Below, one piece after another: positions 1 to 6,371 of a DNA stretch of 14,343 nucleotides (positions are counted from its first letter, which is position 1; each line of letters begins with the position of its first letter). Source of the stretch: Holophagaceae bacterium (GTDB lineage: Bacteria; Acidobacteriota; Holophagae; Holophagales; Holophagaceae). The notes beneath the pieces are model-generated. The model had not been told where the DNA came from, did no database searches, and saw only the letters and a program-made list of their open reading frames with translations. The DNA lies in assembly GCA_003158505.1 (NCBI GenBank), contig PMJK01000023.1, positions 1-14,343 of the forward strand, read 5' to 3'. Made by a program: the position numbers and the translations under genes.

Positions 1-1
1 G

Positions 2-85
2 GAGGAGCTGATGAACGTCAAGGGCATCGGCGAGAAGACCTTCCGCCGGCTGCAGCCCTACATCACCGTGGCGGGTGCCCCGTGA
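2..85 (+). CDS. ComEA-type helix-hairpin-helix protein, C-terminal end only
   Basis: This is the last 27 codons of a gene whose start lies outside the window. The reading frame from base 2 gives a stretch containing NVKGIGEKTFRRLQPYI and ends in TGA at 83-85. The GIG turn followed by a basic, hydrophobic helix is the second half of a helix-hairpin-helix DNA-binding motif. The ending after PYITV is typical of ComEA-family proteins, small secreted or membrane-anchored DNA-binding proteins used in natural DNA uptake. The stop codon overlaps the GTG start of the next gene (GTGA, 82-85), so the two are probably translationally coupled. The rest of the protein cannot be seen, so membrane anchoring and full length are unknown. 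Confidence 0.7.
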   Translation, partial: EELMNVKGIGEKTFRRLQPYITVAGAP

Positions 86-945
86 AGTCGCCGGCCGGTT
101 TCAGCCTGCTGGAGCTGTGCCTGGCGCTGGGCCTCGTCGCGCTGCTGGGCGCCCTGGCCGGGGCCGCGGGCCTGCCGCCCCTGGCCAAGCTGGCCTGGAT
201 CCTGGCCGCCATGGTCGCCGGGCGCACCGCGGCCATGACCTTCAACCGGTTGGTGGACGTGGATGTGGATGCGGAGAATCCCCGAACGGCCTCGCGGGCC
301 CTGCCATCCGGTCGGGTCTCAAGGGTGGGAGCCATGCTCTTCATGGGCGCCGGCATCGTCCTGTTCGGCCTGGCCGCCGGTGCCCTCGGCCCGCTCACCT
401 GGGCTCTCTCACCTTTGGCGTTGATCATCATTCTGGGTTATTCACTCTGCAAACGTTTCACGGCCTGGGCCCATGTGGTGCTGGGCTTGTCCCTTGCCGG
501 CGCTCCGCTGGGCGCATGGATCGCCGTCTCGGGACGCATCGAGGCGCCGGCCCTGTGGCTGTCCGGCGGCGTGCTGGCCTGGACCGCCGGCTTCGACATC
601 CTCTACTCCCTGCAGGACGAGGCCTTTGACCGCTCCTGGGGGCTCCATTCTCTCCCGTCGAAACTGGGCACTATCCGGGCCCTGATGCTATCCCGCTGTC
701 TTCATGCCCTGGCGCTTCTGTGCTGGGGGATGTTCAACCAGAGTGTGGGGGGCCACTTCTGGTCCTGGGCCGGATGGGTCGCTGTGGCGGTCATGCTCAT
801 CCGGGAACAATGGCTGGTGCGCAAGGGGGACCTGTCCCGGATCGACCAGGCTTTCTTCACCCTGAACAGCCTCATTGGACTCGTCTTTTTCTTGGGTCAT
901 GCCTTGGAATACTGGCTGGTGAGATCGCTGCTGGCTGGTCTATAG
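82..945 (+). CDS. UbiA-family prenyltransferase (menaquinone MqnP-like) with a prepilin-like N-terminus
   Basis: This is a 287-residue integral membrane protein of the UbiA superfamily, which transfers a polyprenyl chain to an aromatic acceptor. Both Asp-rich Mg-diphosphate motifs are present: N55-R-L-V-D59 with D61 and D63, then D172, Y175, Q178, D179 and D183 followed by GLHSLPSKLG. The conserved LGYSLCKRFT segment lies at about 118-127. This pattern matches the 4-hydroxybenzoate polyprenyltransferase-like group that includes MqnP of the futalosine menaquinone route; the exact substrate is inferred. GTG at 82 is chosen because it overlaps the upstream stop. The first residues are odd: G6-F7-S8-L9-L10-E11-L12 is a full prepilin peptidase consensus with Glu at +5, followed by an Ala/Leu helix. 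A usual UbiA start (basic, FSH, FALPFA) is missing. From about residue 31 (LPPLAKL) the sequence is normal UbiA. Confidence 0.88.
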   Translation: MKSPAGFSLLELCLALGLVALLGALAGAAGLPPLAKLAWILAAMVAGRTAAMTFNRLVDVDVDAENPRTASRALPSGRVSRVGAMLFMGAGIVLFGLAAGALGPLTWALSPLALIIILGYSLCKRFTAWAHVVLGLSLAGAPLGAWIAVSGRIEAPALWLSGGVLAWTAGFDILYSLQDEAFDRSWGLHSLPSKLGTIRALMLSRCLHALALLCWGMFNQSVGGHFWSWAGWVAVAVMLIREQWLVRKGDLSRIDQAFFTLNSLIGLVFFLGHALEYWLVRSLLAGL

Positions 946-1004
946 GTCAGGGTTGTAATAAGCCGGTTCGCCTGCATGGCCCTTCCCAGGTATGCTGGGG
1001 GGCC

Positions 1005-1997
1005 ATGTCCACCCATCAACCTGAACGCCGCCTCGCCGTGCGCTCCAGTCGTCCCGAATCTGGGCGTTGGCTCACGGTGATGGTCGTCTTCAGCCATCGC
1101 ACCTTCCGTTGGTCGCTTACGCGGCGGCTGATGTTGTGGGTGCTGGGTAGCGTGGTGGGATTCGGGGTCCTTGCCATGATCGGATCGGGTTACGGCTTCT
1201 GGGCGACCAAGAAGATCATGAGCTTCAGCTACCTCCAGAAGGAAACTCAGGAGCAGCAGGAGCAACTGCGTTCGTCCCTGAATCAGGCACAGACCTTGGA
1301 AAATGAAGTGGCCACACTGCGGCAGCAGCAAACAGAGCTTCTGAAACTGTTGGATCCCAAGGCTCCCGCTGGATCCCCCCTGCCCGCCCTGCCGAAATCA
1401 TCGAAACCGGCCCCCAACAAGTCGGGCGCCAATGCCCTCCCTCCTGGGACCCAGGAACGTCTTTCCCGCTTGCGCCAGGATCTCGACGCCAGTGCCCAAC
1501 AGGCCGCGGCGGTCAAGGCGCGGATGGAGCCCGTGATCCGGGCCTGGAGTCACACCCCTTCCATCCCGCCCACGGCCGGGTATCTCAGTTCCGGCTTCGG
1601 CATAAGGGTCAACCCATTCTCAAGATCCAACGAATCCGGCGATGGTCTTCTCGGATATCACACCGGCCTCGACATCTCCAATTCGCTGGATACCCCCATC
1701 CAGGCCACAGCCGATGGCGAAGTCGTGGAAGCGGGATGGATGGACCGGTATGGATGGGGCATCCGGATCCGGCACACCGAGGATCTGGAGACCTTGTACG
1801 CCCACCTGGATCGCCTGGACGTGAAAGTCGGCCAGAAGGTGTCGCGGGGGGATATCCTGGGATTCATGGGGCGCTCGGGAAATGCCACGGGTGTCCACCT
1901 CCACTATGAGGTCCGCCTGAAAGGGAAGCCTGTTAATCCCCAGCCCTACCTCCGGCTCCAGCGCCAATGGTTGAGCGCCCTCAGCAGGCCATCATGA
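1005..1997 (+). CDS. Membrane-anchored M23 (LytM) peptidoglycan endopeptidase
   Basis: This is a 330-residue protein starting at ATG 1005, preceded by a TGGGGGG stretch. A longer frame reaches back to 720 but would overlap the prenyltransferase. Order: basic cytoplasmic tail (1-41), one membrane helix (about 42-62), a coiled coil (about 75-118), a Pro/Ala/Lys-rich linker (about 119-147), a second helical stretch (about 148-180) and a LytM domain (about 190-316). The zinc and catalytic residues are complete: H219xxxD223 (HTGLD) and H298-L-H300, plus H267, so it should be an active enzyme cutting peptidoglycan cross-links in the periplasm. The gene lies 15 bases before a bactofilin gene. M23 peptidases paired with bactofilins (for example LmdC in stalked budding bacteria) are placed at the cell-wall site by binding through their cytoplasmic tail. 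The tail here (TVMVVFSHRTFRWSLTRR) is a plausible contact region, by inference. Confidence 0.9.
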   Translation: MSTHQPERRLAVRSSRPESGRWLTVMVVFSHRTFRWSLTRRLMLWVLGSVVGFGVLAMIGSGYGFWATKKIMSFSYLQKETQEQQEQLRSSLNQAQTLENEVATLRQQQTELLKLLDPKAPAGSPLPALPKSSKPAPNKSGANALPPGTQERLSRLRQDLDASAQQAAAVKARMEPVIRAWSHTPSIPPTAGYLSSGFGIRVNPFSRSNESGDGLLGYHTGLDISNSLDTPIQATADGEVVEAGWMDRYGWGIRIRHTEDLETLYAHLDRLDVKVGQKVSRGDILGFMGRSGNATGVHLHYEVRLKGKPVNPQPYLRLQRQWLSALSRPS

Positions 1998-2012
1998 ATC
2001 AAGGAGATACCT

Positions 2013-2471
2013 GTGGCCGTCTTCCGCACCAAATCCAAGCCTGAATCCGCCCCAGCCATCCACTCCCTGCTCGGCAAGGATGTGTTGTTCAAGGGTGAAA
2101 TCCACACGAACAGCCACAGCTTCCGCGTGGAGGGCACTGTGGAAGGCACCATCCATTCCACGGGAGAAGTCTCCATCGCCCCCGGGGGCCTGGTGAAGGG
2201 AACCATCCTGGCCAAGCACCTGGTCGTCACCGGCCGGGCCGAGGGCATCATGAAGATCTCAGACTGCCTGGAGATCCACGGCACCGGCTATGTGGAGGGT
2301 GATGTGGAAGTCGGGTCCCTGGTGGTAGATGAAGGCGGCATCCTTCAGGGGGTTTGTGTCCGCCGGGACCAGACCGCAACTGACGCTGTCAACGTCGTGG
2401 CCAAGGGCGGGACCCTGCCCGGCAACCGACTTCCGGATTCCGACCCCAAAAAGGCTGACACCAAACGCTGA
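2013..2471 (+). CDS. Bactofilin
   Basis: This is a 152-residue cytoplasmic protein starting at GTG 2013, six bases after a strong AAGGAG ribosome site (2001-2006). About residues 18-118 form the bactofilin (DUF583) right-handed beta-helix, seen as repeated short strands with regular hydrophobic, Gly and Glu spacing: GKDVLFKGEI, FRVEGTVEGTI, VSIAPGGLVKGTI, LVVTGRAEGIM, YVEGDVEVGSLVVDEGGIL. Short unstructured tails rich in Lys, Pro and Asp flank it. Bactofilins polymerise without nucleotide into membrane-bound filaments that position cell-wall enzymes. The upstream M23 peptidase, 15 bases away, is the obvious client. The short N-terminal tail FRTKSKP could help membrane binding, as in other bactofilins; this is inference. 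The stop is only 10 bases from the end of the convergent ruvB. Confidence 0.92.
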   Translation: MAVFRTKSKPESAPAIHSLLGKDVLFKGEIHTNSHSFRVEGTVEGTIHSTGEVSIAPGGLVKGTILAKHLVVTGRAEGIMKISDCLEIHGTGYVEGDVEVGSLVVDEGGILQGVCVRRDQTATDAVNVVAKGGTLPGNRLPDSDPKKADTKR

Positions 2472-2481
2472 CCCACCGGAA

Positions 2482-3495
2482 CTACCGGAACAGGGGTCCG
2501 GGATCCGATTTCACCCCCAGATAGGCATACGCCGCATCGGTGGCCTTCCGGCCCTGGGGCGTTCGATCGAGGAAACCGACCTGCATGAGGTAGGGTTCCA
2601 CCAGATCCTCCAGCGCACCTTCGTCTTCTCCCAGCGCCGCAGCCAGGGTCCGCAGGCCGACCGGTCCGCCGCGATGCTTGTGGCAGATGGCCTGGAGGTA
2701 CTCCCGATCCAGGGCGTCCAATCCCAGATCGTCCACCTCGTGGAGTTTCAAGCAAGCGTCGGCAGAGGCTTCGGTAATGGTGCCGTCCCCCTTCACCTCC
2801 GCATAATCCCTGCAACGCCGCAACAGGCGGTTGCAGATGCGCGGTGTGCCGCGGCTGCGACGGGCGATCGCTTCGGAGCCTTCCCGAGCCAGGTGGATGC
2901 CGAGGAGGTCTGCCGAGCGGTTCGCGATGATGGCCAACTCCGCGCGGGTGTAGAACTCCAGGCGGTGGACCAGGCCGAACCGGTCGTGAAGGGGCTTGGA
3001 GATCAGCCCAGCCCGGGTGGTAGCGCCGACCAGGGTGAATGGACGGAGATCAACTTTCAGGGTCTGGGCGCTGGGTCCCTGGCCAATGAGGATGTCCAGC
3101 TTCCGATCCTCCATGGCCGAATAGAGCAGTTCCTCGATGGGTGCGGACAGGCGGTGGATCTCGTCGATGAAGAGGAACTCCCCTGCCTCGAGATTGGTGA
3201 GGATGGCGGCCAGATCGCCCTTCTTTTCCAGCGCCGGCGCCTGGATGACCTTGCATGGAGCGCCCATCTCGTTGGCCAGGACGTGGGCCAGAGTGGTCTT
3301 GCCGAGGCCCGGGGGGCCGAAAAGCAGCACGTGATCCATGACCTCTCCCCTTCGGGAGGCGGCCTGGAGGGCGATCTCTAACCGCGCCTTCACCTTTTCC
3401 TGCCCGATATATTCCTGGAGCCGCTGGGGCCTCAGCGAGTATTCAACGGGGTCCTCATGACCAGCAGTGGGATCGAGGTCGGGGTGTCGGTGCAT
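2482..3495 (-). CDS. ruvB: Holliday junction branch migration ATPase RuvB
   Basis: This 337-residue AAA+ motor has the normal length for RuvB. It forms hexamers that, with RuvA, pump DNA through Holliday junctions before RuvC cuts them. The sequence shows the family start SLRPQRLQEYIGQEKVK (20-36), Walker A GPPGLGKTT (60-68, K66), Walker B FIDEIHRL (109-116, D111 and E112), sensor 1 LVGATTRAG (155-163), arginine finger region DRFG (R172) and the RuvB C-terminal winged helix containing GGPVGLRTLAAAL. Two usually fixed positions differ slightly (APALEKK instead of GPALEK followed by Pro or Ala; a Cys in GTPRICNRLL), neither catalytic. ATG 3495 has GAGGG upstream. ruvA and ruvC are not adjacent, so ruvB stands alone here. 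It is divergent from the histidine kinase gene and convergent with the bactofilin gene. Confidence 0.98.
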   Translation of the reverse strand: MHRHPDLDPTAGHEDPVEYSLRPQRLQEYIGQEKVKARLEIALQAASRRGEVMDHVLLFGPPGLGKTTLAHVLANEMGAPCKVIQAPALEKKGDLAAILTNLEAGEFLFIDEIHRLSAPIEELLYSAMEDRKLDILIGQGPSAQTLKVDLRPFTLVGATTRAGLISKPLHDRFGLVHRLEFYTRAELAIIANRSADLLGIHLAREGSEAIARRSRGTPRICNRLLRRCRDYAEVKGDGTITEASADACLKLHEVDDLGLDALDREYLQAICHKHRGGPVGLRTLAAALGEDEGALEDLVEPYLMQVGFLDRTPQGRKATDAAYAYLGVKSDPGPLFR

Positions 3496-3543
3496 GACTC
3501 TTATTCCCTCACGGGACTTCCACTTGTGTCCAGCCGTTGGCCG

Positions 3544-3549
3544 GATAAT
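3544..3549 (+). promoter_or_regulatory. Possible -10 element in the ruvB / histidine kinase divergent gap
   Basis: The 108-base gap (3496-3603) between the divergently transcribed ruvB and kinase genes must hold promoters for both. GATAAT at 3544-3549 matches the sigma-70 -10 consensus at five of six positions, about 55 bases before the kinase start. TTGTGT lies upstream, but the spacing (about 14 bases) is short for a -35 box, so support is weak. No convincing operator repeat is seen. Confidence 0.25.
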
Positions 3550-3603
3550 CTTGGGGCACGCAGTCTAACCCCTCTTTCCCTCCTCTGAAGCCCGGGAGAT
3601 GTA

Positions 3604-5118
3604 GTGGCCCAGCGCTACCAGCTCCTGATCCGCGATCGCCATGGATTTGAACGCTCCGTGCCGCTAACCAAGTCTGTCACCATCGGGCGGCAGAGCCTCT
3701 GCGATGTGGTGCTTTCGGACAACATGATCAGCCGGAACCATCTCCGTCTGGAACTGCGCGATGACATCTGGTGGGCCGAGGATCTCCAGACGACCCATGG
3801 AAGTTTCTACAAAGACCAGCAGCTTGGCCGCGTGGCCTGGGAGCCCGGCACACCCCTCCGGCTGGCGGATGGCGCCTACACCCTAACCTTGCTGAGGCTG
3901 GATCGGACCAGCTCCGAACTCCACCTCCAGGCCATTCTCGAGACGGCCCAGCTTCTCGCAGAAGAGGTGGATCTCGAGGACCTGCTCGAGCAGGCCCTGG
4001 ACAAGCTGCTTTCCATCTCGGGCACCGATCGCGGATTCCTGATGCTCCTGGAGGACGGCGAACTCAGGCCCCGCGTCCAACGCAACCTGGGCCAGGAACT
4101 TGAGGGCAGCATCCAGCTCTCCCTATCCAGCGTGCGCAAGGTGTTCGAAACGGGAGATCCAGTCTGGATCCTGAACGTCGCCGACGAGCACCACCTCCTG
4201 AGGCAACAATCCATCCACCGGCTCGAGCTTAAAACCATCCTCTGCCTCCCTCTGCTCCTCCAGGGCCACCGCCTCGGTGTGGTCTACCTCGACAGCCGCA
4301 GGCCAATCACCGAGCCGCTCGACCGTGAGACCTTTGAGGCCATCGTCGCCCTCTGCGCCATCTCCATCGAACGGACTCGGCTCTCCGAAGAAAACCTGCG
4401 CAGCCAAGTGCTCGCCACGGTGGGACAGGTAGCCAGCTCCATCGTCCATGATTTCAAAAACGGCCTGTTTGTCTTGCGAGGCCACGCGGATCTATTGGAG
4501 CTGTCCACCGAGGATCCGAAAATCCGGCATCACTGCCGAAAGATCCTGGAGTGCGTGGACCGCCTGACTCATCTGAGTCAGGATGTCCTCGACTTCGCGA
4601 AAGTACGCGAGCCTGTCCGGGAGACGGTAGATCTTCGGGCCTTTCTCGACGCCATTCTTGAGCCCATGGTCCCGCACGCCGCCGAGCTTGGCGTCCAACT
4701 CCGGGCAGAGGGCCAGACTTGCCTGGTCAAGCTCGATCCCGGCCAGTTCACACGCGTCATGGAAAACATCCTGACCAATGCCCTCGAAGCCACCGTGGAC
4801 ATGAATGGGGAGATCCTCATCTCCTGGGCCCAGTTGAACGGGGACATCCAGATCCGCGTGAAGGACCGGGGCCGCGGCATCCCCAAGAAGGTGATGAAAC
4901 GGATCTTCGAACCCTTCTTCAGCTACGGGAAGAAGATGGGAACTGGGCTTGGCATGGCCACTGTGAAGAAGATTGTCGAGGAGCACGGGGGTACCCTGGA
5001 GTTCATCAGCCAGGTCGGCAGTGGCACTGAGGTCATCATCACCTTGCCCGAGCACCCCATCACCGGAACCATCAAGATCTCGGATGAGTCCACCGGCAAC
5101 CACCAGGTGCTCGGGTGA
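3604..5118 (+). CDS. Soluble FHA-GAF sensor histidine kinase
   Basis: This 504-residue protein has no membrane helix or signal peptide, so it is cytoplasmic. Residues 1-100 form an FHA domain, a phosphothreonine-peptide binder, with G28-R29, S43-R44-N45-H46 and a later HGS loop (65-67). Residues about 105-258 form a GAF domain, which usually binds a small ligand. Residues about 268-335 are the dimerisation and phosphoacceptor region, with H282 in IVHDFKNGL. Residues about 375-482 are the ATP-binding HATPase domain: N-box ENILTNALEA (N388, N392), G1 box DRGRGI (D421), F-box EPFFSYG and G2 box GTGLG (446-450). GTG 3604 is chosen for the GGGAG at 3594-3598 and because it starts directly into the FHA fold. 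No receiver domain is fused and no response regulator lies nearby, so the partner is unknown. The FHA domain suggests input from Ser/Thr kinase signalling. The stop overlaps ispF. Confidence 0.93.
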   Translation: MAQRYQLLIRDRHGFERSVPLTKSVTIGRQSLCDVVLSDNMISRNHLRLELRDDIWWAEDLQTTHGSFYKDQQLGRVAWEPGTPLRLADGAYTLTLLRLDRTSSELHLQAILETAQLLAEEVDLEDLLEQALDKLLSISGTDRGFLMLLEDGELRPRVQRNLGQELEGSIQLSLSSVRKVFETGDPVWILNVADEHHLLRQQSIHRLELKTILCLPLLLQGHRLGVVYLDSRRPITEPLDRETFEAIVALCAISIERTRLSEENLRSQVLATVGQVASSIVHDFKNGLFVLRGHADLLELSTEDPKIRHHCRKILECVDRLTHLSQDVLDFAKVREPVRETVDLRAFLDAILEPMVPHAAELGVQLRAEGQTCLVKLDPGQFTRVMENILTNALEATVDMNGEILISWAQLNGDIQIRVKDRGRGIPKKVMKRIFEPFFSYGKKMGTGLGMATVKKIVEEHGGTLEFISQVGSGTEVIITLPEHPITGTIKISDESTGNHQVLG

Positions 5119-5606
5119 CCGCGATCCGGGTCGGACAGGGGTTTGACGTCCACCGGTTCGCCGCTCCCGAAGATCACCGTCCCCTCGTTCTCATGGGCTG
5201 TGAGATTCCGCATGACCGCGGTCTTGCAGGTCATAGCGATGCCGATGTAATGCTCCATGCCCTCATGGACGCCCTGCTGGGCGCCGCAGGACTCGGTGAC
5301 ATTGGCCAGCACTTCCCGGATACCGATCCGGCCTACGAAGGCGCAGATTCGGCCCGGCTGCTGGAACAAGTGGTGGGTGATCTAGCGGAACGGGGCTGGC
5401 AGGTGGTGAACGCGGATGTATGCCTCATCGGCGAACGACCCAAGATCGGGCCCCACCGGCACCGGATGCGGGAGCACGTGGCCCCGATGCTCGGCCTTTC
5501 CCCCGACGCCCTTAACGTGAAGGCCACGACCACCGAGAAACTCGGTTTCACGGGTCGAGGTGAGGGCCTTGCTGCCCAGGCGGTGGTCCTGATCCAGCGC
5601 GCCTGA
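5115..5606 (+). CDS. ispF: 2-C-methyl-D-erythritol 2,4-cyclodiphosphate synthase IspF
   Basis: This 163-residue enzyme has the usual IspF length. It closes the cyclic diphosphate ring in the fifth step of the MEP isoprenoid pathway, acting as a cytoplasmic homotrimer with zinc at the subunit interfaces. The zinc ligands are visible: D11 and H13 in GFDVHRF, and H48 in GHSDADVMLHALMDALLGA. The family motifs DIGQHFPDTDP (62-72) and LGFTGRGEGLAAQA near the C-terminus are intact. GTG 5115 overlaps the kinase stop (GTGA, 5115-5118), and the frame begins directly with the family N-terminus TAIRVGQGFDVHRF, so this start is well supported. The gene is not beside ispD, its common neighbour. Translation coupled to a histidine kinase is unusual. 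The product feeds polyprenyl diphosphates, the donors used by the prenyltransferase at 82-945. Confidence 0.97.
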   Translation: MTAIRVGQGFDVHRFAAPEDHRPLVLMGCEIPHDRGLAGHSDADVMLHALMDALLGAAGLGDIGQHFPDTDPAYEGADSARLLEQVVGDLAERGWQVVNADVCLIGERPKIGPHRHRMREHVAPMLGLSPDALNVKATTTEKLGFTGRGEGLAAQAVVLIQRA

Positions 5607-5652
5607 GACCTCCGCTGTCTTCATCGCATATGATGGAGGTTCCGGAGGGTTC

Positions 5653-6078
5653 ATGAAGCTCTACCCCGTTCTTCCCGCCATGGTGATCCTGGTTGCCACG
5701 ACCTTCCATGGATGCAAGAAGGTGCCGCTGACACCCAGCCACCCCATACCTGCGGGCGAGGTGGTCTTCAGGTTCACCAGCGCCGTGCAGGGGCCTGTAG
5801 AGCTCACGGTGGACGGCACCCGCATTCCCGTCCAGCCGTTGCCGAAGGGCGCCATCAGCCTCCAGGTGAAGGGGCTTGCCCCCGGCAAGCACCGGTTCTT
5901 CCTGACCAGCCAGCGGGAGACCTTCAGTCCAGACATGGGTGAGCTGGACCTGTCTACCGACAAGGGCATCTACCAGGTCACGCTCACTCAGCACCTGGAT
6001 TCAGTGCTCTACGGCAAGCCGGATCCACTTCCTGCGGCAGAGGGGCTTCGCGGTGTGACCGCAGTCCTAGCCAGATAG
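5653..6078 (+). CDS. Small secreted protein, probable lipoprotein, unknown function
   Basis: This is a 141-residue protein with ATG 5653 preceded by a strong GGAGGG (5644-5649). Residues 1-20 form a short hydrophobic signal (MKLYPVLPAMVILVATTFHG) followed by C21, then KK and a Pro-rich linker. The cysteine suggests a lipoprotein, but FHGC is a poor lipobox (Phe at -3, His at -2), so anchoring is uncertain. The remainder (about 35-125) has alternating strands such as VVFRFTSAVQGPVELTVDG and LAPGKHRFFLTS, resembling a small Ig-like or PEGA-like beta domain; this is an impression of pattern, not a family match. The next gene, a ferredoxin, starts two bases after the stop. I do not recognise the gene. 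Confidence 0.75.
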   Translation: MKLYPVLPAMVILVATTFHGCKKVPLTPSHPIPAGEVVFRFTSAVQGPVELTVDGTRIPVQPLPKGAISLQVKGLAPGKHRFFLTSQRETFSPDMGELDLSTDKGIYQVTLTQHLDSVLYGKPDPLPAAEGLRGVTAVLAR

Positions 6079-6080
6079 CC

Positions 6081-6371
6081 ATGCTGGTTGTGGCCCGGGC
6101 CCATCGGCGGGACCACATCCTGGGTGGCGGTGGAACCCTCATGGCCCAGTGCCTTGAGGCGGGGCTTCCGGTGGCTTCGGCCTGCTCGGGACGCGGAGCT
6201 TGCGGAAAGTGCGTCATCACGGTGCTGTATGGCGCAGAAGTTCTCGGGTCGCCAACATCCCACGAGGCCGAGGTCCTTGCGAAGAATGGCGCCGGCCCGA
6301 ATCAGCGGCTCAGCTGCCAGTGTGAGCCAGCGGGCACAGTGGAACTTCTCGTCACCACGGGCTATTGGTGA
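6081..6371 (+). CDS. [2Fe-2S] ferredoxin, CX5CX2C type
   Basis: This 96-residue protein is a single 2Fe-2S ferredoxin domain. Cluster cysteines are C35, C41 and C44 in ACSGRGACGKC, with a fourth in LSCQC (C79 most likely, C81 possible). The spacing CX5CX2C is that of adrenodoxin-type and corrinoid-activator-type ferredoxins, not the CX4CX2C of plant-type ones. It should act as a one-electron carrier in the cytoplasm. ATG 6081 follows the preceding stop by two bases and has no clear ribosome site, so it is probably translated by reinitiation. The stop overlaps the next gene (GTGA). The redox partner is not evident: neither a reductase nor an oxygenase lies nearby, so the role is unknown. Iron-sulfur assembly is unlikely because no isc or suf genes are near. 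Confidence 0.87.
   Translation: MLVVARAHRRDHILGGGGTLMAQCLEAGLPVASACSGRGACGKCVITVLYGAEVLGSPTSHEAEVLAKNGAGPNQRLSCQCEPAGTVELLVTTGYW

Noticed and set aside
720..1004. N-terminal extension of the M23 peptidase frame
   Set aside because: It would overlap 226 bases of the prenyltransferase gene and encodes no signal or domain; ATG 1005 has a good ribosome site.
2329..3381. A 350-codon plus-strand open frame
   Set aside because: It lies opposite the certain ruvB gene, has no recognisable domain and is an artefact of GC-rich codon use.
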